Assembly: GCA_965220825.1 (NCBI GenBank)
Contig: OZ244839.1
Location: 806,001 to 870,000 of the forward strand
Length of the DNA: 64,000 nt
Direction of reading: 5' to 3'
Source: G965220825 sp965220825
GTDB lineage: Bacteria; Pseudomonadota; Alphaproteobacteria; UBA828
The notes under the pieces are model-generated. The model ran no database searches. It was not told where the DNA came from and worked only from the letters and a program-made list of their open reading frames with translations. The translations under genes were made by a program, and so were the position numbers. Below are positions 34,039 through 43,387 of this stretch, in pieces; positions within the stretch are counted from its first letter, which is position 1, and the number at the start of each line of letters is the position of its first letter.

Positions 34039-35058
34039 ATGGAATTCGGAATCACGTTCCGGGGCGATCTCGACAGGCGGCGGGTGGTCGCGATCTGCCG
34101 CCAGGCCGAGGCCGCCGGTTTCGACTATGCATGGTTCTTCGACAGCCATGTGCTGTGGCGCGATCTCTACCCCCAGATGGCGGTGGCCATCGAGCATACG
34201 GAACGCCTCCGCTTCGGCCCCTGCGTCACCAATCCCGTGGTGCGCGAATGGTCAGTCGCGGCCAGCCTGTTCGCAGCCATGGCCGTACAGTCCGACGGCC
34301 GCTTCGATATGGGCGTGGGGCGCGGAGACAGCTCGGTACGCACCATGGGCAAACGACCGGCGACCGTGCAGCGGCTCGAGGACTTCTGCCATGCGATGAA
34401 GGCGATGGTGCGCGGCGAGGCGGTGCGCTATGAGGGCGCGCCCGAGGCGGTGCAATTCGATTGGACGGGCGGTTACGAGATGCCGGTCTGGGTCGCGGCC
34501 TACGGCCCCCGAGCGCTGGCGGCGGCGGGGCGCGCCGGAGACGGCCTGATCGTCCAGCTCGCCGATGTCGGCCTCTGCCGCTGGATGGGAGATCAGGCCC
34601 GCGCCGCCGGTACCGCGGCGAAACGCGACATGGCGGACTACCGCGTCATGGCCTGTGCGCCGGTCTGGGTGGGAGACCGGGAGAGCGGCATCGCCCAGAC
34701 GAAATGGTTCCCGGCGCTGGTGGGCAACCACGTGGCGGACATCGTGAAACATCACGGCCCGGATACCGCGCTCGTTCCCCGGAGCCTCACCGCCTATATA
34801 GAACGGCGCGAGGGCGTCGGCGCCGACGAGGGCTACGACTACAGCCAGCACACCGCCCGGGATTCGGACAACAGCGCCTACGTCACCCCGGAGATCACCG
34901 AGGATTTCTGCGTGATCGGTCCCGCCGAGGCCCATGTGGAAAAAATCCGGGCGTTGGCAGACGCAGGCGTCACGCAGTTCAACATCTATCTTGCCAACGG
35001 CAGCGAGGAGCGCATCGTCGCCGATTACGCGGAGAGCGTACTTCCGCACTTCCGCTGA
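34039..35058 (+). CDS. LLM-class, probably F420-dependent oxidoreductase
   Basis: 339 residues. Luciferase-like monooxygenase barrel: MEFGITFRGDLDRRRVVAIC, EAAGFDYAWFFDSHVLW, RFGPCVTNPVV, RFDMGVGRGDSSVR, PVWVAAYGPRALAAAGR, DGLIVQLAD. The MEFGITF...FDYxWFFDSHVLW start is how I recall the TIGR03842 family of LLM oxidoreductases annotated as F420-dependent. Preceded by the NADPH:F420 oxidoreductase-like gene, which would supply reduced F420. A flavin (FMN) alternative cannot be excluded. ATG 34039 follows GGGGGAT. Confidence 0.78.
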   Translation: MEFGITFRGDLDRRRVVAICRQAEAAGFDYAWFFDSHVLWRDLYPQMAVAIEHTERLRFGPCVTNPVVREWSVAASLFAAMAVQSDGRFDMGVGRGDSSVRTMGKRPATVQRLEDFCHAMKAMVRGEAVRYEGAPEAVQFDWTGGYEMPVWVAAYGPRALAAAGRAGDGLIVQLADVGLCRWMGDQARAAGTAAKRDMADYRVMACAPVWVGDRESGIAQTKWFPALVGNHVADIVKHHGPDTALVPRSLTAYIERREGVGADEGYDYSQHTARDSDNSAYVTPEITEDFCVIGPAEAHVEKIRALADAGVTQFNIYLANGSEERIVADYAESVLPHFR

Positions 35059-35109
35059 TCGGGCGCGGAAGACGCCTGGGGTAGGCGGCCCGCTCGGCGG
35101 GCGAAAGGT

Positions 35110-38100
35110 CTATTCCGCCGCTTCCGGCTTCGCGCCGAAATCTGCACTCCGTCCATAGGCCTTGAGACCCTCCCGGGTAACGAAGCCGTCCCGCAAGTCG
35201 GAGAGCAGCGCGTCGTCCGCCCGCTTCCGCGGGTCTCCATAGCCCCCACCACCCGGAACGCGCACCAGGATGCGGTCGCCGCGATGCAGGCGGATATTTA
35301 TGAACTTCGTGGGGCTTACCGTGCCGAAGAGCGCCTTGAAGGTGTGGTACTCCGCATCGGCCACGCGTTTCACGAAGAAGCCGGTGGGCGCCCCGGGCTC
35401 GCCCTTCATGAGCCCGAACGGGCCTTCGGTGATCCGGTCCGTAAGCGCACTCACGCTGATTGCGTCCGCCGTCACCTCGAACTCGCGCCAGCAGCCGAGC
35501 CCCCCCCGCCACTGCCCCGGGCCACCGGAATCGGACCGGATCTCGTATTTCAGGACGCGGAGCGGAAAGCGCGTTTCGAACACTTCGATGGGTGTCGCCC
35601 GGATCGTGCTGGCATGGGCGCAGCAGAGGGCGGTGTTCCCGTCCTTGCCGAGGCGCCCGCCCCAGCCGCCGCCCTCGAGCTGATAGTGGGTCCAATATTC
35701 GCCCGTATCGGGATGGATGCCGCCGAGGAGCAGGTTGCACGCCGTGCCGCCTTCGCCGGCGCTCACCATTTCGGGCACCGCCTTGGCAAGCGCGTGCTGG
35801 ACCGCGGCGATGATGCGCGGCTGGCCCTCGGTGTTGCCGGCGACGCTCGGCGCGGGAAACACCGGGTTCGCCACCGTGCCGGGAGGCGCCACGACCCGCA
35901 GTGGGCGGAAGCAGCCGCTGTTGAGCGGCACGTCGCGGGCGCAGAGCGTCTGCAGGACGGCCGTGCAGCCCGCGGCGGCCGTCGCCACATAGGTCACGTT
36001 GATGGGACCGCGCGCCTGCTCGTCCGACTTCGAGAGATCGACCACGATCTCCTCGTCGCGAATATGGACGGCGGGGCGAAAGTAGTAACGCCGCTCGTCC
36101 ACGCCGTCGTCCTCGAAATAGTCCTCCGCTTCATAGATGCCGTTGGGCAGCTTGCGGATCTCGTTGCGCATCCACTGCTCGGCATGGTCCACCAGCGCAT
36201 CGCAAATTTTTTCGAACGTCTCGATGCCGAGCCGCCGAACGAGTTCGCTCAAACGCTGCTCCGCCGTGTTCAGCGAGCCGATCATGGCGTGGAAATCGCC
36301 CCAGGTGGTGTTGGGCGTGCGGTGGTTGGCGAGGGCGATGCGCCAGACGTCCTTCACATATTCGCCCCGGGAGACGAGCTTCACCGGCGGCAGTCGCAGC
36401 CCCTCCTGAAACACCTCCGTCGCCGTGCTGGCGAAGGAGCCTACGGCCATGCCGCCGATCTCCGCGATATGGGCGATGTTCGCGGCGTAGCCCACCAGCG
36501 TGTCGTCCACGAAGACCGGCTTCATCAGGAGATGCTCCGGCATGTGGCACTGGCCGCGATAGGGGTCGTTATGGACGATCACGTCGCCGGGCTCGATGGG
36601 ATCGTCCATCTCCTTCACGCAGAGCGGTACGGTGTGGAGGCCTGCGCAGATGATGGCCGGGTTCATCTCCGCCTGGCCCACCATGCGCAAGCGCCGGTCG
36701 AACAGGCAGCAGGAGAAATCCCGCGATTCGCTGAAGATCGGCGAATAGGCGGTGCGCACCATGGCGCTTTCCATCTCGTCGCAGATATTGCCCAGCGCGT
36801 TGTTGACCACGGTAAGGGTGACCGGATCGCTCTCGGGCGCGAGTCGGGCCGTGCCGACGCCCGCTTCCGCGGCCGCGGGCAGGCTCACCACCAGACTGCC
36901 GTCGGCACCCACTGCCACCGTACTCTCCGGCGGCACCAGCGTGGTGGAATCCATCTCGTCGACGATGGCGGGTCCCTGGATCGCCGTACCGGCGGGGAGT
37001 GTTTCGCGCCGGTAGACAGGCGTTTCCTCCGGCTTGTCGCCGTCGAAATAGACGGCGCGGTGGGCGTGGGGGGCAGCGCTTCCCGATAGGGGCGCGCTGA
37101 ACGACGCATCGGTTCGCTCTTCCCCGAGCGCGATGACGCGGACCTCCGTCATCTCCACGATCTTGTCCCGGAGCGCGTAGCCGTACAGCTCTTCATGCCG
37201 CCGGTGGAGCCCGTCGAGCGCCCGATCGAAGGCGGCTTCGTCCAGGCTCAGAGTGTCGAGGGGCACCAGCTCGCCGAAATTCTGGCCCACATAGCGCATG
37301 CTGAGGAAGCCGGTGACCTGCGCTTCCCCCTCGAGCCCGTCGCGCACCAGCTCGTCCACCGCCTCCCGGGCCAGCGCGTCAAGCTGCCGGTTCAACTCCT
37401 CGAGGTTCACCCTGTCCGAGCGGTGATTGACGGTGCGCGCGCGGTCCACCCGGAGGTCGGTTAGGAGCGTGCCGAGGGCCGAGCAAAGGCCGGGATGCGG
37501 CGGGACAACCACCTTCCGCATGGCGAGCGGCGCAGCCACATCCACCGCATGGAGGGGGCCCGCGCCGCCGAAGGCGATCAGCGCATAGTCCCGATGATCG
37601 ATACCGCGCTCGACGGTCATCAGCCGGATCGCATCCGCCATGTTCTCGGCCGCGGTTTCCAGGATCGCGCGTGCGGTCTCCACCGCCGTCAGGCCGAGGG
37701 CCGCGCCCAGCGTTTCCACGGCTGTGAACGCGGCGTCCGCGTCCAGCGACATCGCGCCGCCCAGGAAGTAGTCGGGATCGAGCCGGCCCAGCACCAGGTT
37801 CGCATCGGTCACCGTGGGCTCCGTTCCGCCCCGTCCGTAGCAGGCGGGACCCGGATCCGCGCCCGCGCTGCGGGGGCCGACCCGCAGCAGGCCGCCCGCA
37901 TCCATATGGGCGATGGACCCGCCGCCGGCCCCGATGGTGGTGTAGTCGATGAAGAGCGCGCTCACCGGCACGCCCCATTCCACCTCATATTCGGTGGTCG
38001 AATCGAAGGCGCCGCCGGTAATCAGCCCCACGTCGCAACTGGTGCCGCCCATGTCGAGTGTCACCCCGTTGCCTTCCGCATGATCGCGTGCGAAGCGCGC

Positions 38101-38916
38101 GCCAGCGATCACGCCGCCGGCAAGCCCGGAGAGCAGGAGCTGCACCGGAACGTCGCCCGCGGACGCCGCCTGGACGTGGCCGCCATTGGACTTCATCAGC
38201 GACAGCGGCGCGTCGATGCCGGCGGCATCCAGATCCCCCGACAGCCGGCCCACGAAGCGCTCGATGATCCGCTTGATGAAGGCGTCCGTGATCAGCGTGG
38301 CGCCGCGCTGATATTCGCGCCAGATGGGGCAAACCCGGTGGGAGAGCGAGACGGGAAGGTCGCTGAAGCGCGCGGCGAGATAGGCGCCGATCTTCTCTTC
38401 GTGGCTTCCATCCACATAGGAGAAGAGCAGGTTTACGGCGACCGCCCAGTCGGTCTCCGGTGCGCGTCGCTGCTGGGCTTCGATCCAATCGCCGAGCCTC
38501 TCGAGCTCCGCATCCTCGAGCGCGATCAGCGTGTTTCCCTTGTGGTCGATACGCTCCCTGATGCCGAAGACATGGCGCCGCTGCACGCCCGCACTGGGTT
38601 TCTCCCAGGCGGGGTTGTAGGCCTCCTTGCGGGCGATGAGGCCGATCACAGGTACGTCCTGGACCCCTTCGGTGCCGACATAGAGCACGGTCGCGCCCTT
38701 CTTCTGAAGGCGGGCGTTGGTCGCGATGGTGGTACCGAGCACGATCCGCCCGATTTCGTCCGCCGAGAGCGCGCTCTGGCGGATCGCCGCCAGCGGCGCC
38801 GCCGCCGGCTCGCTCGGCGTGGAGGGAACCTTTATCGTGCGGATATGCCCGCTGCGGTCGTCCAGCGCGACGAGATCGGTGAAGGTCCCGCCGGTATCGA
38901 TGCCTACCCTATACAT
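35110..38916 (-). CDS. Fused hydantoinase A/B (5-oxoprolinase-like)
   Basis: 1268 residues. The N-terminal ~690 residues are HyuA-like: IDTGGTFTDLV (ATP loop), then LDMGGTSCDVGLITGG and GPACYGRGGTEPTVTDA. The C-terminal ~560 are HyuB-like: NNALGNICDEMESAMVRTAYS, VIVHNDPYRGQCHMPEH, GGWGGRLGKDGNTALCC and PGGGGYGDPRKR. ATP-dependent hydrolysis of cyclic amides (hydantoins, 5-oxoproline) is the family role; acetone and acetophenone carboxylases are relatives. HyuA and HyuB are separate genes in many bacteria, so the fusion is notable, as in eukaryotic oxoprolinase. It overlaps the small Cys-rich gene at its 5' end by 8 bases. The actual substrate is unknown. Confidence 0.92.
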   Translation of the reverse strand: MYRVGIDTGGTFTDLVALDDRSGHIRTIKVPSTPSEPAAAPLAAIRQSALSADEIGRIVLGTTIATNARLQKKGATVLYVGTEGVQDVPVIGLIARKEAYNPAWEKPSAGVQRRHVFGIRERIDHKGNTLIALEDAELERLGDWIEAQQRRAPETDWAVAVNLLFSYVDGSHEEKIGAYLAARFSDLPVSLSHRVCPIWREYQRGATLITDAFIKRIIERFVGRLSGDLDAAGIDAPLSLMKSNGGHVQAASAGDVPVQLLLSGLAGGVIAGARFARDHAEGNGVTLDMGGTSCDVGLITGGAFDSTTEYEVEWGVPVSALFIDYTTIGAGGGSIAHMDAGGLLRVGPRSAGADPGPACYGRGGTEPTVTDANLVLGRLDPDYFLGGAMSLDADAAFTAVETLGAALGLTAVETARAILETAAENMADAIRLMTVERGIDHRDYALIAFGGAGPLHAVDVAAPLAMRKVVVPPHPGLCSALGTLLTDLRVDRARTVNHRSDRVNLEELNRQLDALAREAVDELVRDGLEGEAQVTGFLSMRYVGQNFGELVPLDTLSLDEAAFDRALDGLHRRHEELYGYALRDKIVEMTEVRVIALGEERTDASFSAPLSGSAAPHAHRAVYFDGDKPEETPVYRRETLPAGTAIQGPAIVDEMDSTTLVPPESTVAVGADGSLVVSLPAAAEAGVGTARLAPESDPVTLTVVNNALGNICDEMESAMVRTAYSPIFSESRDFSCCLFDRRLRMVGQAEMNPAIICAGLHTVPLCVKEMDDPIEPGDVIVHNDPYRGQCHMPEHLLMKPVFVDDTLVGYAANIAHIAEIGGMAVGSFASTATEVFQEGLRLPPVKLVSRGEYVKDVWRIALANHRTPNTTWGDFHAMIGSLNTAEQRLSELVRRLGIETFEKICDALVDHAEQWMRNEIRKLPNGIYEAEDYFEDDGVDERRYYFRPAVHIRDEEIVVDLSKSDEQARGPINVTYVATAAAGCTAVLQTLCARDVPLNSGCFRPLRVVAPPGTVANPVFPAPSVAGNTEGQPRIIAAVQHALAKAVPEMVSAGEGGTACNLLLGGIHPDTGEYWTHYQLEGGGWGGRLGKDGNTALCCAHASTIRATPIEVFETRFPLRVLKYEIRSDSGGPGQWRGGLGCWREFEVTADAISVSALTDRITEGPFGLMKGEPGAPTGFFVKRVADAEYHTFKALFGTVSPTKFINIRLHRGDRILVRVPGGGGYGDPRKRADDALLSDLRDGFVTREGLKAYGRSADFGAKPEAAE

Positions 38917-39124
38917 CGGCGCTTCCTTCCTTGCCGGCCGCGGCCGCCGCGCGCTCCGCCATCAACCGGCGCTTGACGCCGGCGCAGGCCTCCTCGCAGA
39001 ACTTCTCGCCGGGGAACTCGTCGTCCGCCCAGTATTCGCGGGCCATCATGATCCCGCAGAACGAGCAGTTGAATATGCGCGTGTCGTACCATGGCAACGC
39101 GAACGGAACCCACCTGCCGCTCAT
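38909..39124 (-). CDS. Small Cys-motif protein upstream of hydantoinase
   Basis: 71 residues from ATG 39124, preceded by GGGAGGCTGGG. Cys motif: CSFCG near residues 20-24, then FCEEAC ~20 residues on (CxxC ... CxxxC), a likely zinc-binding knuckle. The rest is aromatic (SGRWVPFALPWYD, MAREYWADDEFPGEKF) with an Ala/Lys tail. No function is known to me. The 8-base overlap with the fused hydantoinase start suggests it is a dedicated subunit, perhaps like the small zinc subunit of acetone carboxylase (AcxC). This is inference from layout. Confidence 0.65.
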   Translation of the reverse strand: MSGRWVPFALPWYDTRIFNCSFCGIMMAREYWADDEFPGEKFCEEACAGVKRRLMAERAAAAAGKEGSADV

Positions 39125-39181
39125 GACGCCCAGCCTCCCATGCTCCGGTCAGGGGGACGGTTTCACGGGGGTTGCGCCGGG

Positions 39182-40162
39182 TCAACCATGCCGCCGGGCG
39201 GCGCGCGCCCGTTCGAGGATGCGGACGTTCGCGAGCCCGTCCTCGGCACTCACCTTGAGCGGCTCGCCCCGGGCCACCGCCCGCGTCACGTTCTCCACCT
39301 GGGCCTTGTAGGTATCGTAGGCGGGCAGTGCGCGGGTGCGCGGCTTGCCGCCACGCTCGACCGTCGTCACCGAGCCGGGAAGGCCGACAAAGCCGCCGTC
39401 CACGCGGCAATGGCCTTCCGTCCCCAGCAGCTCGAGCCCGCCGCCGACCGTGACGGCGAGCGACGACGACATGGTGCCGACGGCCCCGTTACGAAAGCTC
39501 AGTGTCAGAAAGGCGTAGTCCGCCGAGCGCTTGAACGCCTTGTTGGAGAGATGGGCGTGGACCGTCTTCGCCTCTCCCAGATACCAGCGCAGCAGATCGA
39601 CGAAGTGGGTCCCGACATCGCCCAGAACCCAGCAGCCGGATTTTCTGTCGTCGAGACGCCACCAGTTCGAGGGGACGTCGCCGTAGCGGTAGTGGAACTG
39701 CCCGTGCATCTGCACCGGCTCGCCGAAGCGGCCCGCGAGCCAGTCCTCCCGGAGCGCCTGAAGCCGCGGGTGGTGGCGGCTGTTGTAGCCCACCGTCAGA
39801 AGCCGCCCCGCCTTTTTCGCAGCCCGCATCATGGCCCGGCATTCGGCGATGTCGAGCGCCATGGGCTTTTCGCAGAGCACATGCTTCCCCGCCTCCAGCG
39901 CCGCGACCGTCTGTGCCTTGTGGAGATGGTTGGGGCTCGCCACCCAAACCACGTCGATCGCCGGGTCCGCAAGAAATGCGTCGAGCCTGGTATAGCCTCG
40001 CGCCACGCCGTGCTGCGCACAGAAGCGCTCGGCGTTCGCCCGCCTGGTGCTGAGCACGCCGTTGAACCGCGCACCCCGCGCGGCATTCACCGCCGGGCCC
40101 AGCACCATATCGGCCCAGCCCCGCGTGCCGATCATCCCCCAACCGACGGGTTTCGACGCCAT
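39182..40162 (-). CDS. Gfo/Idh/MocA-family oxidoreductase
   Basis: 326 residues. The N-terminal Rossmann fold reads WGMIGTRGWADMV (an imperfect GxGxxx match). The EKPMAL motif, the WVASPNHLH segment and the catalytic-region LGDVGTHFVDLLRWYLG fit the family, which oxidises sugars, inositol or related polyols with NAD(P). ATG 40162 is the start. It lies 57 bases upstream of the Cys-motif gene on the same strand. Substrate not assigned. Confidence 0.9.
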   Translation of the reverse strand: MASKPVGWGMIGTRGWADMVLGPAVNAARGARFNGVLSTRRANAERFCAQHGVARGYTRLDAFLADPAIDVVWVASPNHLHKAQTVAALEAGKHVLCEKPMALDIAECRAMMRAAKKAGRLLTVGYNSRHHPRLQALREDWLAGRFGEPVQMHGQFHYRYGDVPSNWWRLDDRKSGCWVLGDVGTHFVDLLRWYLGEAKTVHAHLSNKAFKRSADYAFLTLSFRNGAVGTMSSSLAVTVGGGLELLGTEGHCRVDGGFVGLPGSVTTVERGGKPRTRALPAYDTYKAQVENVTRAVARGEPLKVSAEDGLANVRILERARAARRHG

Positions 40163-40441
40163 CTACGCCTCCTCGGACCGTTTGCTTGTACGGATGCTAA
40201 CCCGTGAGGCGGCTCCCGATAACCGAACGGGCCGTCACAGTGCGTTCCACCATCCGACGCAGGAATGCGGACAAGCGGCAGGCGACGCAGATTTTCTTCG
40301 GCAATAGGGTGACGGGGCCGACGCAATGATGTGTTTGCGGCAGTGTGCCTCTCCTCCGCCTGTCGCGCGCCCGGCGGGGCTGTAGCGGGGCGCGTTTTCT
40401 GATTTAATCCACGGAACGGACCGACAGGAAGGGAACTGACC
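40163..40441. other. Divergent intergenic region between two operons
   Basis: 279 bases between the start of the leftward Gfo/Idh/MocA gene and the rightward binding-protein gene. It must hold the promoter of the 40442-48350 operon and probably that of the leftward unit. An AT-richer patch TTTTCTGATTTAATCC lies at ~40396-40411, before the ribosome site AGGAAGG of the gene at 40442. No coding potential and no clear operator were seen; I looked for a guanidine riboswitch and did not recognise one. Confidence 0.5.
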
Positions 40442-41590
40442 ATGGGTTACCCATTCATCACGGACCCGCGGGGCTGGCGGCTCTCGCGGCGCGGTTTCAT
40501 GAAGGGGGCAACGGCCCTCGCAGGCACGGCGGCGGTTGCGAGCACCTTGCCCGGCGGACGGGCGGGCGCCCAGGAAAACACGCTCAGCTATCTGAGCTGG
40601 CCGGGCCACGCCGACCCCTTCATCGTCGAGCCCTTCGAGAAGGAGTACGGCGTCAAGATCGTCAGCAAGGAATATGTGGGCGGCGAGCAGATGCTGGCGC
40701 TCGTCAACCAGTCGCCGCCCGGCACCTACGACGTCATCCTTTCGGACCGCGAATATATCGAGCAGCTCCGGGCCGGCGGCTTCATCGACAAGATGGACCC
40801 GGCGGATTACCCGCTGGACGACTTCTGGCCCGAGTTCCAGCAGATGGAGGGCCATTGGCTGGACGGCGACCTCTACTCCGTGATGCTCGATTTCGGCTAT
40901 CTGGGGATCGTCTACAACACGTCCCAGCTCAGTGAGCAGGAGTGCAGCACTTACGGCGTGATGTGGGAAGAGAAGGTCAAGGGCAAGCTCGGCCACTTCG
41001 ACTGGTACCTGCCCACTATGGGCTGCCTCAGCCTCTATAACGGCAACCCGGACCCCTTCAACATCGACGACGGGGCCTTCGGGACGCTCCGCGAGACGCT
41101 CTTCTCGCTCAAGCCCCAGCTTTCGGGCTTCTATTCGATGGCGGACGTCTTCTCGTCCATGACCAACGGCCAGGCCTGGCTGATGCCCGGTATCGGCGAG
41201 TGGATCTCCATCCTGCTCTCCAAGGACGGCCTGCCGGTGACCACCATCATCCCGGACGAAGGCGGTATCCAGTGGACGGAATCGGTCTCCATCGGGACCG
41301 GCTCCGAGAAGCAGGATCTCGCCAAGAAGTTCATCCAGTACCTCACCGGCCCCGAGGGGCAGTGGCGCGTCGCCACCAAGGCGTCCTACAACGCCTCGAT
41401 CCCCAACAAGAAGGGCTGGGAAGCGCTGATCGAGAACGATCCGGCGTCGGCGGACATGCTCCGGCATCGCTTCGACCAGCGGAACGTCATGGACGAGTAC
41501 AAGGACGGCAAGATCACGCTGCGCCAGACCCCGATCCAGCAGACCATCGAGGACTGGTCCGAAGCCTGGAACGAATACAAGAACATCTGA
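40442..41590 (+). CDS. PotD-like solute-binding protein (Tat-exported)
   Basis: 382 residues, ATG 40442, preceded by AGGAAGGGAACTGACC. Twin-arginine signal LSRRGFMKGATALAGTAAVA with a predicted cleavage near RAGAQE. The mature part (TLSYLSWPGHADPFIVEPFE, YDVILSDREYIEQLRAGGFI, DLYSVMLDFGYLGIVYNT) resembles polyamine-type binding proteins. It is the first gene of an eight-gene operon with two permeases, an ATPase and four hydrolases/deaminases. The ligand is inferred to be a small cationic or amide compound, not shown. Confidence 0.87.
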   Translation: MGYPFITDPRGWRLSRRGFMKGATALAGTAAVASTLPGGRAGAQENTLSYLSWPGHADPFIVEPFEKEYGVKIVSKEYVGGEQMLALVNQSPPGTYDVILSDREYIEQLRAGGFIDKMDPADYPLDDFWPEFQQMEGHWLDGDLYSVMLDFGYLGIVYNTSQLSEQECSTYGVMWEEKVKGKLGHFDWYLPTMGCLSLYNGNPDPFNIDDGAFGTLRETLFSLKPQLSGFYSMADVFSSMTNGQAWLMPGIGEWISILLSKDGLPVTTIIPDEGGIQWTESVSIGTGSEKQDLAKKFIQYLTGPEGQWRVATKASYNASIPNKKGWEALIENDPASADMLRHRFDQRNVMDEYKDGKITLRQTPIQQTIEDWSEAWNEYKNI

Positions 41591-41595
41591 CACTC

Positions 41596-41621
41596 GGAGG
41601 GGCCTCTCGCGGGGCCCCTCC
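41596..41621 (+). other. GC-rich stem-loop after the binding-protein gene
   Basis: Perfect 9-bp stem GGAGGGGCC (41596-41604) with GGCCCCTCC (41613-41621), eight-base loop, no U-tract. A hairpin in this spacer (5 bases after the stop, 43 bases before the next start) often stabilises the binding-protein message relative to the permease genes. Confidence 0.45.
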
Positions 41622-41663
41622 CCCCTTCCCCGCCTCGTCCGGTTCCGCGGAGCCCGCCGGCCC

Positions 41664-42560
41664 ATGGCCCTTGCCGATACCGGCATCGGAGAGAGACCTG
41701 CCGCGGCACAACGCCGCAAGGTAGACGGTTACGGCCTCTTCTGGGGCCTGCCGCTCGTCGTCTGGCAGGTGGCCTTCTTCGTCGCACCGCTCGGCTTCCT
41801 GGTGGTGATGACCTTCTGGTCGGTGAAGAACTTCCGGCTGGAGCCCGATTTCGACACCGTCAACTGGGTCAAGATGTGGTCGAAGGGCTATGTGGTGGAC
41901 ACCTATGTGCGCACGCTCGGTTACGGTGCGCTGGCGGCGGGGGTGTGCAGCCTGCTGGCTTTTCCGGCGGCCTATGCGCTCGCCTTCAAGGCTTCGCCCC
42001 AGATGCGCCGCCTCGCCGTCTTCCTGCTGATCACGCCCTTCTTCACCAGCTATATCGTGCGGGTCTATTCATGGCAGGCGGTGCTCTCCGAGAGCGGCAT
42101 CCTCAACACCTTTTTCGGCCTGCTGGGCTTCGGCCCCGTCGAGATGCTGAACACGCTCTTCGGCACCGTGATCGGCTACCTCACCCTCTGCCTGCCGCTG
42201 GTGATCCTGCTTCAGCTCTTCAGCCTGGCCAATGTGGACAGGAGCCTGATCGAGGCGGCCCACAATCTCGGCTGCGGGCGGATCAAGACCGTGTTTCTGG
42301 TGATCATTCCCTCCGCCAAGGTCGGGTTGATCCTGGCGGCGACCTTCGCCTTCATCCTTTGTTTCGGCGATTTCGTGAGCCCCGCAAGCCTCGGCGGCAG
42401 CAAGCCGCCCACGCTTAGCATCCTGATCGTGGACACGGTCAAGCAGGGGAACCACTGGCCGCGCGCCGCCGTGGTCGCGCTTACCATGGTCGTCACCCTT
42501 ATCGTCATCGCCTTCACCGCGCTCTATTTCGCCTATGGGCGCAAGGGGCCGAAGGCATGA
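41664..42560 (+). CDS. PotB-like ABC permease
   Basis: 298 residues with about six membrane helices after a cytosolic N-terminus (MALADTGIGERPAAAQRRKV). The EAA loop reads EAAHNLGCGRIKTVFLVIIP. The periplasmic segment FWSVKNFRLEPDFDTVNW follows helix 1. Overlaps the next permease by 4 bases (ATGA). Membrane subunit of the importer encoded by 40442-44469. Confidence 0.92.
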   Translation: MALADTGIGERPAAAQRRKVDGYGLFWGLPLVVWQVAFFVAPLGFLVVMTFWSVKNFRLEPDFDTVNWVKMWSKGYVVDTYVRTLGYGALAAGVCSLLAFPAAYALAFKASPQMRRLAVFLLITPFFTSYIVRVYSWQAVLSESGILNTFFGLLGFGPVEMLNTLFGTVIGYLTLCLPLVILLQLFSLANVDRSLIEAAHNLGCGRIKTVFLVIIPSAKVGLILAATFAFILCFGDFVSPASLGGSKPPTLSILIVDTVKQGNHWPRAAVVALTMVVTLIVIAFTALYFAYGRKGPKA

Positions 42561-43387
42561 AGCTCGACCGCGTGATCCGCCGCCTCCTCGGGGGCTATGT
42601 GGTGCTCGCGCTCGGCTTCGTCTTCGTGCCCATCGTCATCAGCTTCATCTTCTCGTTCAATGAGGGCCGCTTCCCGATCCTGCCCATCGAGCGCTTCTCC
42701 ACCGTGTGGTACGAGACGATTCTGAACGAGGCGCCGATCTCCCGCGCCTTCCGCTTCAGCATCATCGTGGGCCTCTCGGTCGCGGCGGTCTCCACCTTCA
42801 TCGGCTTCGCCGCCGCCTACACCGATTTCCGCTACCGCTTCCTCGGCAAGAACGTCTATCTGGCACTCGCGCTGCTGCCGCCCACGGTGCCCGTGCTGAT
42901 CCTCGGGCTCGTCATGCTCATGTTCCTGGGCCGGGTGAGCCTGGTGGGCGAGCTCCACTCGGTGATCATCGCCCATGTGGTCTACTGCACGCCCTTCGCC
43001 ATGGCCCTGGTGCGACTTCGGCTCTCCCAGATGGACCCGGACCTCGAGCGTGCGGCCTGGAACCTGGGCGCGAACAACTGGCGGGCGATGCGGGACGTGA
43101 TCCTGCCGTTCACCGCGCCCGCGATCTTTGCGGCGCTCTTTCTCACGGCGGCCGTCTCGTTCGACGAGTTCATGATCGCGTTCTTCGTGGGCGGCGTGAA
43201 CGAGACTCTCCCCGTGCGCGTCCTCAACATGATGCAGGGCCAGGTGAGCCCCCGGATCAACGCCGTGGGAAGCTTTGTCTTCGCGATTTCCATGACGCTC
43301 GTTATTCTCGCGCAGATATTCCTGCTGACCCGCCGCGGCACCGGCCCGGCCCGGCAGCGCTTCGCCGTTCGGAGGCCGGCCGAATGA
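42557..43387 (+). CDS. PotC-like ABC permease
   Basis: 276 residues. The helix set is typical of polyamine-type permeases (LGGYVVLALGFVFVPIVI near the start). The EAA loop reads ERAAWNLGANNWRAMRDVIL. GGVNETLPVRVLNMMQGQ near the C-terminus is also family-like. The start overlaps the preceding permease by 4 bases, and its stop overlaps the ATPase start by 4 (ATGA at 43384). Confidence 0.92.
   Translation: MKLDRVIRRLLGGYVVLALGFVFVPIVISFIFSFNEGRFPILPIERFSTVWYETILNEAPISRAFRFSIIVGLSVAAVSTFIGFAAAYTDFRYRFLGKNVYLALALLPPTVPVLILGLVMLMFLGRVSLVGELHSVIIAHVVYCTPFAMALVRLRLSQMDPDLERAAWNLGANNWRAMRDVILPFTAPAIFAALFLTAAVSFDEFMIAFFVGGVNETLPVRVLNMMQGQVSPRINAVGSFVFAISMTLVILAQIFLLTRRGTGPARQRFAVRRPAE

Noticed and set aside
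40163..40441. A guanidine or other riboswitch before the 40442 operon
   Set aside because: I looked for guanidine-type conserved loops and did not find a match that I could support.
41596..41621. Stem-loop as a true terminator
   Set aside because: No U-tract follows, and the genes downstream clearly belong to the same importer, so I call it an RNA stability element.
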